DNA of 64,000 bases from Strix aluco (taxonomy: Eukaryota > Chordata > Aves > Strigiformes > Strigidae): the NCBI RefSeq assembly GCF_031877795.1, contig NC_133955.1, positions 1,798,001 through 1,862,000 on the forward strand, in the 5' to 3' direction. This document shows positions 24,990 to 35,200 of this stretch, piece after piece (position 1 is the first letter of the stretch; each line of letters begins with the position of its first letter). Made by a program: the position numbers and the translations under genes. The notes beneath the pieces are model-generated. The model saw only the letters and a list, made by a program, of their open reading frames with translations, was not told where the DNA came from and ran no database searches.

Positions 24990-25115
24990 GCCTTGTGGTT
25001 GACACCAAACAAGTCCTCTCCTTTTCTGTGCCTCAGTCTCCCTATCTTTAAAGCACTACTAATAAACCCTTCACTAATGTGCTTTGAGATCAACTGATTA
25101 AAACAGTGCTATAGA
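24990..25115 (+). mobile_element. Ancient MIR-like SINE remnant
   Basis: The order of motifs matches a MIR/CORE-SINE: a degenerate CAAGTCCTCTCC block, then CTGTGCCTCAGTCTCCCTAT, TAAAGCACTACTAATAA, and a tail with GTGCTTTGAGATCAACTGAT and AACAGTGCTATAGAAG. The last segment resembles the shared SINE/LINE tail found again at 26240. The copy is highly diverged, as expected for a repeat older than the split of birds and mammals. Family assignment is by eye. Confidence 0.65.
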
Positions 25116-26183
25116 AGAGTTGGAGACTCTCAGCACTTTTCAGCCACATGTCTGGACCTCTTGAGCTGAAATACCTTTTAAAAGTTTATTAAAAAATTCT
25201 TGAGCTTTACATTTGTTCAGCCACAACATAGCGATTCTGAACTCTCAGATTTGTAGACGGCTTTTCATGTCCACTGACCTTATCACTCCTTGCTTACGAA
25301 TGCAGCCACAAGTCAGTGCAGCTACTGAAATACTCCTCTGGAGTCGCATCCAGCAGCTGTTTAAAAGCTCGTGGGCAGCACTGGCGAGCTCCATGGAGGA
25401 AGTGAACCCAGCTGGCAAACTGCAGCTTGGCCAGAGCTTCTGTAAACCCCAATTCTTTAATCTGTTTTCTATAGGAAGCTACCTCACTTCTAGCATATTT
25501 CTTCCTGAACATATGGGGATAAATAACAGCTATTTCAGTTCTTTGGCTAAACCAAAAAAAGGGAGGGGAAAGGTTGGCTTGGGTTAAACAAATAGATTTT
25601 TTTTCAGGTTTCCCATACAATTAAAACTGAATCAAAACAAAGCATTTGCTCTAGGTATCCCTGAAACATTTTGCTTTGACCCCCAAAAGAATACTTTGTT
25701 TCATTTTGAATTACTTGAAAATCTTTAAACCCTTTCAAAAAAAGATCTTACAATGAAATATTCCACCATTTTCCCTCCCTTCTTTTTTCAGCGGAGCATA
25801 ATTTTTCTGTGAATTTACTTTTGACCAAAATGCTGTGGGTTCTGCCTGACCTGGAAAGTCACCCAGCTGAGCTTGTGCTGTCACTCATTTTTCCTTTCCG
25901 CCTTTTCACCTCCCACTGTACAGACACACGGGTCCCATGGGAGCATCATCCTTATCCCAGGACTGCGCTGACTTCCCAGGGAGACTAGAGAGTGGCCGGA
26001 GAGGGGAGGAAAGACTCCACGAAGGCTCCTTTTGGCGTCAGAGAGCTCCTCTGGCTCTTCTGACTATCTCTGGCTACTGCCAAGGCACCTTCGAAACACC
26101 TTTGAAACGTCTCCATCATGTTGGGCACTGTGACTGGGCTGGAGGGGAAATCCACATTCCCTTTGAAGTCTGGATACTTGAGC

Positions 26184-26348
26184 AGTCTTAGAATTATAGG
26201 GCTGTAATATACAGGAATGTGTAGGGCTGTAATTGTGACTTAGATCCTTGGATGAAAGGTGCTATGTACATACAAAAGGTATTATTATTATTGCTATTAT
26301 TATTACTATTATTATTACTAGTATTATTATTATAGGGCTGCAATATGT
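26184..26348 (+). mobile_element. Ancient retroposon 3' tail (MIR3/L3-CR1-like) with ATT tail
   Basis: The stretch TTAGATCCTTGGATGAAAGG (26239–26258) followed by TGCTATGTACATACAAAAGG and a long (ATT)n tail matches the conserved tail of very old amniote SINE/LINE families (consensus-like: gagatccttggatgaaaggcgctat). The sequence TATAGGGCTGTAATAT occurs at 26196 and nearly identically at 26332, on either side of the tail, with another TAGGGCTGTAAT at 26222. These could be target-site duplications or local duplication. Confidence 0.65.
26281..26333 (+). repeat. (ATT)n microsatellite, imperfect
   Basis: About 53 bases of ATT/TTA triplets with interruptions (GCT, ACT, ACTAGT). It directly follows the retroposon tail and was probably seeded by it. 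Confidence 0.93.
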
Positions 26349-29300
26349 GGATCGGAGATGAAAGTAGCACCAAAAGATCCTGAAATATGAGATGTGTCTT
26401 AAGGAAATTCCAGTTTGGAATTAGGTTTTGTCTACATGGGGGAAGCAGAGCCGACTGGCTCCCTGCACTGACAGCTCTGGGGCTTTTGTGGAAGAAGTCC
26501 TGTATGCAGGCATGATTCCCAAATCCAAATTGCTTTGACTCTCAGAAGGGTGTCTCCAGGAAGAGCTATTCCAGAGCAGTTTTTGCAGAAAAAAAATGAC
26601 ATCAGACATTTTCACCATTCTTTCTGAGACATTCTGTCTGCTGCCAGGTAGACTGTAGCCATCACAAAGTAAGTCCCTGATGCTTGAGCCATCCAGTATG
26701 AGAAGTACAGGAACTGGTGACCCTTAGCAGAGCTGAGGTGGAAACCGGAGCAAACTTCCAGTGTCACTGAGCATCAGAGAGAGCTCCTGTGCGCACTGAT
26801 CCCCCTGCACTCGAGCAGAGATAGGGCCAGATCCGGCATCCTGAGCTCATCGTCCTCTCTCCAGCCATCAATCACACCTCTCCCTGCGCAGCCTGGGAGC
26901 AGAGCACAAAGGAAGACAGGGATCAGCCTTGATCCTTCATAGGGTCTGTGGCTCTGCACAGCCTTTGCCATCAACCTCAAGTTGTTTCTCCTGCTCTGTT
27001 CTGCACTCACATCTCATTAACAAGGGAGGACTTAAGTGAAGCCAGACACTGAACTGGGACTCCCCACGACAGCACCCATGGTGATTTTCTCTTGTGTCAC
27101 AGGCTCTGTAAAGCATCAGGTTTCACCCTTGCATGCAGCTCCAGCTGCCTCTCCTGGAGAAGGTGGGGGGAGGATTTAATATGCTCTGATTTCCATCAGC
27201 TTTGAAAGCCCAAGCAAAATCAGCTTGAGCTTTTTCACTGACTTAAAAGGTTTTGGGAAAAGGCCTTCGCTCTCCTGCTCACCTATGAGAGTGCACAGGC
27301 AGGTCTGCACTCAGCTGGTCTTGCTGAAGAGCTGAACCAGAGTCTTGGGAGGCAGGTGAAAGTGGAAAGGACTGTTTTGCTGCAACTGGACCCCTCCCTG
27401 AAGGAGGCTTTCTCCTGTCCTGAGTAGCAATGCCAGCTCTGTCTGGCACAGGCTCTGGGATCTAGTTGATCTAGTTGACCTGGTCCCTGGAGCAAGCCAG
27501 GGAGCAGATTGAACTGACTTCACTGATGCACCCAGAGATTCCTTTCAAGCATCCAGGCCTCCATTTTTCTGCAGTGCTGCATGAACCAGTAGGCAGCTTC
27601 ATGCTTTAGCCTGGAAGAGCTTTCATTTCAGCTGTGGCTATGAGATGGGATGATGAGTAATTCTGTCTGCAAGTCTGATGCACACACAGGCTCTTTCATA
27701 GTCTCCTTAAGCCTCTCTCTTGCTGTTTCTGTGGCAGCACTTCAGTGCTCAGCATGATGTGTGGCAGGGCTGCTTCTCCCAGACAGACTCTTCCCATAAG
27801 GGTATGGAACAACTGCCAGGGATGAATGGGGATGAAATAGCTGCATGCTAGTAGCCCTCTGGGCTGCCACCAGCTACAGCACTTCTGCAAAGGAGCTTCC
27901 TTCTCACCTGATGCTGTTTCTGGCAGCTACAAAAAAGGAGAATTCAAAACCCCTGCGAGGAAGGGTTTGTAAAGCCTTAGTGTTATAACTATGCCTGGTG
28001 GTCTTGGAAGGAGCAGAGGAGGATCTGGAGTGTCAGCAAGAGCCGCTTTGACTCTAGAATCAGCTCGGGAACCTTAGAAAAAATGTATTTCTCAAGAGAT
28101 GTCCAGCAGCTTATGCTAAGTGCTGCATTCACATCAAACCAGACCTCACCTACAGAACAGATGCTGTTTGGAGAGCAGATCCTTGATACGGGGACTTGGG
28201 CACAGCCATGTAGCTGAACACTGTCAAGCAAAACTCTCCACTAAGTAAAGCCCTGAACTACCAGAGGTGCCCCTGGAGCAAGAGATCATACCAGGCATCT
28301 GAATATCCAGACATAAAAACATTTCCCTTCATAAGATGTGTGCCAAAAATCTTTGGAAGGGCTGTAAACCACAGACTAGTGTCTAGTGTGTCTAGTGAGT
28401 GGCCTGAGCCAGTTGCTGTGCCCCAGTCTGGCAAACAGGAGGAGCCCTGGGGACCGCTCTGTGCATCCCTGGGCAGGTCTCGCTCTGTGAATGTTGGGCG
28501 CTGGGACTCAGGTTTCCCCTTTTCATAGGCTGTTGTGCTCCTTCTTCATCCGCTCCTCTTCCTGTCAGTTTGCCCCGTGGCCAAAGCTTTCTGACCAGGA
28601 CATCCCATGCACTTTGGCTTCCTGGGAATTTTTGTATTCTTCTGGTCAAATATTGCCCCTGCCTTGTTACTCCATGTGCCTTGTGAAATCAGGCATGCAG
28701 AAGCAGGAGCAGGGCCTCTACCTGAACCACATGGGCCACGGAGCACAGGCTGGCTCACACTGGGGGTGATGAGTCAGGTCCATCCACAGCAGCTTGTCCG
28801 TTGCTAAACTCCCACAAGTGAGGTCTGGCTCCTCCGCAGGAGGGTTCAGCTCCCCAGCCCTGCCCTGCTCTTTCCCAATTGCACTGATAAGTGGAGCTTT
28901 TTCGCCAGCAGAGTCGGGAGCGACGGTGACTCACCACCACTTTAGTGTGAACCATGCAGCCAGGCACTCCAGCAGCAATGTGTGCTGGAGACAGGAAGAC
29001 TCTCGTTACCCACTTGACAGCAGAAGAAAGGCTTTTCTTGGTGCACAGGGACCACCCACCAGAGAATGAGACAAGGCAAGAGCGGTCACGCTCTAATGTC
29101 TTGTGGCTTCCTGGTGACACCATTGAGTCTGCTGCAGTTAATGGAAACCCGCTAGTTATTCAGGGTAGCAGAGATCGCTCTGAGATGAGCCAACTCTTGG
29201 CATCTCTGAAACAGCCTGTCCCACCAGAGGAACTCTCAACCCCCTGCCAAGGCTATTGCTGGGCTTGGCTGGAGAGCACCTCAGGCCAAATCCCTGCAGG

Positions 29301-30699
29301 CATCTCACTGCCCTTCGAAGGTGGTGAGCATGGTGAGGATTGCAGCTGGTGTTCATCTTACCTTGGGCTGTGAGTTTCAGCCCAAGAAGCCAAGTTGCTA
29401 CAAACAGCATAGAGAAGCTCTCCTCTGCTGTCATAAACGGTAGGAGACTCTTTGTCTATAAATCACACACTGTCTTGGGAGGCAGGGCTTGGATGTTTAC
29501 TAGCCACAGAGACCCAGGCTTTTCTGGCAGGGTCAGGATGCTGGCAGGCTCAGTAGTTCCCTGGGAAAGGGTTCAGAAATGAATGAATTGTAGCACTTGC
29601 TCCTGTGCTGGTACCACAAGGGAAGTCTGTGCACATGGGCTGCATCAGTATAAGGAGAGACCAACAGGATCCTGTCTGCCATGTGTCGTCATAACCAAGA
29701 CAGCTGCCTCGGGTTGGATCCTCAGTTTCTGCTGGCTGAGATTTCATGGCTGCTGACTTCAAACTTTCTTCATGAAAAGGCCAGAAGTCCAAAAGGCATT
29801 TTTCAAAAGCTTTCAGCCATAATGTTTCATTTTGGGAAGTCTTTGGTCTGAACACAGATAATTTTCAGCCAAAAATGGCTGAAAACCACCAGCAATTTTC
29901 AATTCTGATAAAAATGCTATTCTCCATTTGACAGTGTCAACAACTGTTGTTTTTTGCTCCTTGGTCATTACTCTTCCCTGCAAGAGGAAACAAATGTCTC
30001 CAGGCAGCGGTCCCCTGGAATCCGAACAGTTTATCCATATCTCTCACCCAACACAGTGCCTGCTCCAGGTACCATTTCTGTTACCTCCAAAGAGATGCAA
30101 AATTCTGCCTCTGGCCCAGAGGTCTGGTTTGTGTGTGGACAGGAACATTATTTACTGAGCCCACTGGCTGGTGGCTTGCTCCACAGTAAGATTCAGCTCA
30201 AAGAGGAAGGATAAACCACAACTCAGAATAGTGCTGGCTAGTAAAGCCATGGCTGGGAGAGGGTAACAAATTAGGTGGGAAACTCAAGTGTTTCAGGGCA
30301 GTTAATAGAGCCCACATCTATCTGTGAGACTGTAGGAGCAGGAAATATTGTCTGATGAAGCAGATGGGGAGCAGAGATTCTCCCTCTGACTATGTCCTGG
30401 GCTCTTTCTTTGCAGGCAGCCCAGGATTAGAGACTTAACAGCTGATGAGGTTGTCCCAGAAGGAAGGCAGACCAGGTTGGTTGAGTGGCTCCTCAGGGGT
30501 CATTGTGCTACAGTCCAAGAAAAAGGAGAGATGGCATGGTCTGGGACTTCTCAGAAGAGGCGATCAGAAAATACTATAATGCAGTTCTCTGGCTGCAGTG
30601 TTGCCATATGGGGAAGAGTGCAAGGGACTGGATGAGTTGCAATAAATATAAGGACTGACTGTTCATTGCCCCAGAGAGCTTCCCTGCATGACAGCTTAT
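26349..30699. other. LGR6 intron 1 between the ATT repeat and the LTR
   Basis: I see no exon or classified repeat. The stretch contains a small tandem of TCTAGTTGA near 27460–27478 and an inverted repeat at 29862. The AT-rich block at 29750–29940 resembles other degenerate blocks in the intron (25600–25830 and 53800–54170). Confidence 0.45.
29862..29885. repeat. Perfect inverted repeat, 10-bp arms, 4-nt loop
   Basis: TTTTCAGCCA at 29862–29871 is separated by AAAA from its exact reverse complement TGGCTGAAAA at 29876–29885. It sits in an AT-rich block and could be a fossil of a palindromic transposon end. Confidence 0.9.
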
Positions 30700-31267
30700 G
30701 GGGGTGGATCCTGACCAGCAGCTCAGTACCCACCCAGCCGCTTGCTCACTCCCTCCAGGGGGATGGGGGAGAGAATCAGAGTGGCAAAAGTGAGCAACCT
30801 CATGGGTCAAGATAAAGACAGTTTAATAGGTAAAGCAAAGCTAGGCGTGCAAGCAAAGCAAAACAAGGAAATCACTCACTACTTCCCATCGGCAGACAGG
30901 TGCTGAGCCACTTCCAGGAAAGCAGGGCTGCATCACCTGTAACGGTTGCTTGGGAGGACAAATGTCATCACCACAGATGCCCCCCCTTCTTTCTCATTTC
31001 CCCGTAGCTTTTATTGTTGAGCATGACCTCATACGGAATGGGATATCCTTTTGATCAGTTCAGATCAGCTGTCCCGGCTGTGTTCCCTCACAACTTCTTG
31101 CATGCCCCCAGCCTAGTCCTAAGGGGGGGTAGAGTGGGAAAAAGCCGCTGTGCAAGCACTGCTCAGCAATAGCCAGAACACTGGTGTGTTATCAACACAG
31201 TCACAGATCCAAAACACAGTACCCTGCAGGCCATGAAGAAAATTAACCCAGCCAGAACCAGTTCACA
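30700..31267 (-). mobile_element. Solo LTR of an avian endogenous retrovirus
   Basis: Read on the + strand this is the inverse of an LTR abundant in bird genomes. Landmarks in order: CAGCCGCTTGCTCACTCC, GATAAAGACAGTTTAATAGG, GGAAAGCAGGGCTGCATCAC, TGTAACGGTTGCTTGGGA, the inverted polyadenylation signal in GCTTTTATTGTTGAGCATGA (31009–31028), GTCCCGGCTGTGTTCCCTCA, GCAAGCACTGCTCAGCAATA, and AAGAAAATTAACCCAGCC near the element's 5' end. The length of about 570 bases is normal for this LTR. No polypurine tract or internal coding sequence flanks it on the right, so it is a solo LTR left by recombination. It carries its own polyadenylation signal but no gene. Both ends are worn and approximate, and I do not assign a database family name. 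Confidence 0.88.
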
Positions 31268-32260
31268 GCTTCACTGATTTGCCAGACTCCAGCATTCACC
31301 TGCTTGTACTTCTTTCTGGCAGGTTTTTGCAGGCTGGTGTGGAGGTCAAAGCTCTGCTTCCAGATACTGTTATCACCGTATGATTTCATGGCCACAGTCA
31401 GATTAAAATCATCGTTTATTTAACCCCATTCTTGGTCTTGATCTTCTAGGTTATGGTATAGATAATTGCTACTGTTGTGGGCAGGAGCCTCCTAAATCTT
31501 GATAAATCAATCCAATCCTGATAAATCTATCCGATTTATTCACTTCATATCCAGTTATTTCTGTAATGTTGTTCATCAGTTATGTGACCTACTCCCTGAC
31601 TATGTTACAACTTTTCGGAGGCAGGAAGGCAATATTTATATCCTGTAGCTCCAGTCCCACAGTCTGTCCTACAGTCCTACACAACTGGTTACAGCACAAA
31701 CCATGTAGAGCAGCGCCTATCCATACCATGAGTTTTCTGAAGGTCCAGATAATAATTAATGGCTAGTTATTACATTCTTCTGCCTGGCAGATATGAAGGA
31801 ATGGTTGGGAAGTTTTGTGTCTGAGGTCAGAGTTGGTGACATAAGAAGGTTTCAGAGGTGCCTGGGGTGGTCCTAGCTGCTCCTGTTCTTAGCTACAATT
31901 CAAACTTTCATCAGACTCACCAGGTTCATGATTAGACCTAGAAGGGCTTTTTGTTATTCTATGACTTCAACTTATCTTGGCGGGCGGTAGTGATCTGTCC
32001 TAGCTGCAGGACTGCAATTCCTCTTAGCACGTGAGGGAGTCCTACAGCTCTACTGGAGGAGCTTTGCTACTCTGTTACCCTTTATTTCTCGCACAATACT
32101 TCTTGTTTCAAAGTTGACCATTCCTCTTGACTAGTCCAAGTCTTGGATAAGTCACAGAACTCCAGGGTTGGGACCACCGGCCTCCGAATCCTGAAGTGGA
32201 GCTCCAGGTTGCTTTGTTGTGAGATTAAGACCTTCATTGGGAGGGAGCACTAGCAGATAT
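31268..32260. other. Unclassified stretch next to the LTR, possible degraded retroelement
   Basis: This roughly 1 kb stretch differs in base composition from the neighbouring intron. It contains TGATCTGTCCTAGCTGCAGG, CACGTGAGGGAGTCCTACAG and CCCTTTATTTCTCGCACAAT, which feel like parts of an avian LTR element, but I cannot align it with confidence to any known family. There is no coding frame of note. It may be an older insertion into which, or beside which, the solo LTR landed. Confidence 0.35.
31498..31535 (+). repeat. Short tandem repeat, two 19-bp units
   Basis: The unit CTTGATAAATCAATCCAAT (31498–31516) is followed directly by CCTGATAAATCTATCCGAT (31517–31535), with 16 of 19 positions equal. 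Confidence 0.75.
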
Positions 32261-35200
32261 GTTGCTGTACACCCAAACCATGCGTCATCAAGCAGAACTG
32301 TCTCTGCCTTGGAGTAGCACTGACATTCCTATGTTAGGCACTGGAGGTGTCCCAAAGCTCAAGCAGATACAGACTGCAAATTTTCAGAGCAGCTGTGTCA
32401 TAGCTGGGCCCAATGGAGGATCAGACCATGACAGGCATACTTGGCAGGTCACCTTGAGAACCACAAGCTGTCTGTCAGAAGCCCTTCCCCAGAGAATAAG
32501 AGCTTGGCCTGCACTGTAGAGCTGTTAGAGATGCCAGGCACATTCACTACCTGCTCAGGGAACAGAGACCAGGCAAGCCAACTGCTCAGCATCCTCCTCA
32601 AATGCAGATCCAAAGCTGCTGGGAAAGGAGCCTCCGTGGAGGTCAGGGCTGAGTGATGGCCACAGGAGTCTTTAGTCAGAGAGGCAACTGTGGCCAACAT
32701 AGCAGGAGCTCATGGGGAGAGAAGGCACAGAGAACAGCAGAGTGCCCTCCCTCCTCATCTCAGCCAGCTGGGTGCTACCTGCAGTGATGGAGGTGCTCTG
32801 TGCCTGGCATTTAACCTTCCTTTGGCCAGGTGCTACCTGGGACTTCCCCACTTTGCATACAGCAGGTGTGAACAGAGCTGTTTGCCCTGTGGACTTTGGA
32901 GCGGTGGGGCTGGAGAAAGTATATCTCTCTTCAACCTGGAGCTTGCCATGGTCCCTGCACATCCCCTTTGCTGGCCTTCTCCATGCCAGGGAAGGTGTTT
33001 CACTGTGTGCTTCATAAAAGTGCCCACCACTCATTCCCTGAGAAAGGGCTGTCTCCCTCAAATGAATCCTGGCAGCACAGGGCTCTCAGATATTGTCATC
33101 TTGGGATTTTGCCGACTTTTAGTTGTTGCTCATGCTGGTGCAACTTGTCTGGACAGAACAGATGATACTTTGGTGCATGAGCAGAGGGAGTGCCACTGAG
33201 TCACCCACAGGGCATCTGATTTCCAGACGTGGCCCACGCACTTCACTGCCTTTCTCCCAGGAGACCAGGCCACAGGTGCTGGGGTCATCCCTTCATCCAA
33301 CTGTATCTAAAAAGGGAGGGAGCAGGGCTGACACTCAGGGCTTGCCACTGGAGAAGCATCCGCTGCCAGCAGGCAAAGGTTCCCACATCCTGCAGCTTCC
33401 CAGGAGCTGGGAGCAAAAGTGGCTGATGGTGAAACATCTGGGTCAGTTCCCTACCTGGAGCTGTGGGGAGGAGAGGGTGAACAGCAGGAGCAGCCTGATC
33501 TTGCAGTAGGGAGGGTCCTTGGCAGCTCTCCCCAGCTCAGAGCCCCTGCAGGACCCCTCTTGCTGGCTGTACATGGTGGCAATGTCCCTCAAGCACTGGA
33601 CAGATGAAGCCCAGGACTCTGGACACCGGGACCAGATGCATGTGGCATTATACGTATGAGGATACGTTACCACAGCCCCAGCAAGGAGGTCCCAGTCCCT
33701 TCCCCAGGTTAGGGTATGGATTAGGCACAGACTACCTCACACTGGGGTCCTGCCTCCCATCCCTGTTCTGCTCCCCTTGCTGTCCCACACAGGGGGGCCA
33801 GGGAAGGGGCAGGGTGGGAGCCCCATCTGCTGTTCAAGCCACCAGCACTGAGAAGAGCTGAGTAAAACCAGCTCTGAGCACTCAGGCGTTCGTCCAGGTT
33901 ATGGCAGCCCGAGGTGGGAGGTTTGCACAAGCTCTGCTTATGATTTCCCAATCTGGGAGAGCACCAAGGAACATTGGCCTGCCCATAGAGCTTGGCCATT
34001 GCCAGGGTAAACCCCCACAGTTTAAAAACTCCTTGTAATTAATGAACTTTCCCATTAAGTGTCACAATGGAACAATTCATTATTACTGATGTGTGCAGGC
34101 TCTGCAATCCTCTGGTTCTGCTGCCTCCTACAAGAATGTGGAGACTGATTTAAACAGATGAAACCATCTCATCTGCATTGTCTTTGGTGATTTACCAATT
34201 CCAGGTACTGTTCTCCAACTCTTTGGCATTTATTTACCTGCTTCTTAATCCTCCACATCCACCAGCTTCCAGGTACTGCAGCCAAATGGATTTGCACTGG
34301 ATCACATCTGTCAAAAAAAAAGGGAATTAGAAATACCCTGCTTGAGTGTCACTTCACCGTTCACACCACAGCAACCGCAGGGACTGGCTTTCAAACTTCC
34401 ACCAAGTGTGAGCAGTCAAACCCATTTCTGCTGTCAAAAGCTTCTGTTTTCCCCCCAAAATTCTCAGTGACTTAATGATGTCTGTGAGTTTTCTCAGTAT
34501 AAATCATCTCTCTTGCACCCATCTGGGAGTAAGTTCTCAGAGTGAATCTGGTGGGATGGAGGTCAGCACTGTCCCAGTGTCAGCTCTTGCAGACAGAGAT
34601 GGACAGACCTGGGTGAGCTGGTGGATGCCAGAGTCCTGTGGGTCTGGAGCAGGGTTTACCAGAGGGAAGGCAGAACAACAACCTGTGACCACAGAAGAGA
34701 GCTCTGTCCCAGGAGTAGCTTTCTTTCCTCTACCTGGAAGACACCGTGCCCAGGACAGAGCAAGGTCACCTATTAACAGTATGCATCCAGTGGAAAGGGA
34801 GTTCTGCTCTCATGCCATTCTGCACCCTCCCTCATGGAGCTGGGACTTGCCTGACTGGCTCGCTCTCTGCTAAGGGAGGTGCAAGCCCTGGAAACCATGG
34901 AGGTAGTGGGCTAGCCCAGCACGGAGTCTAGAGACCTGTCAACCACAGGGACCACAGTATTTTGGCAGCCTCAAGATTGGGTGGATCTGCTTTAGCACTG
35001 TGTTCCCATCTCATTCCCCCTATCATCCAGATTTATCCCAGAGACAACAGAATGAGTCACTGCTGTGATTTCCTCAGTGGACTGTGATTGTGTCAGGGCT
35101 ATTCCCCAGATGCAATTTTATCTGTGGGACTTATCTCTTTCACTTATGTTACACTCATTCTGACTATAGGGGATGGCTCCCTGGTTAATGCATGTGCTCA

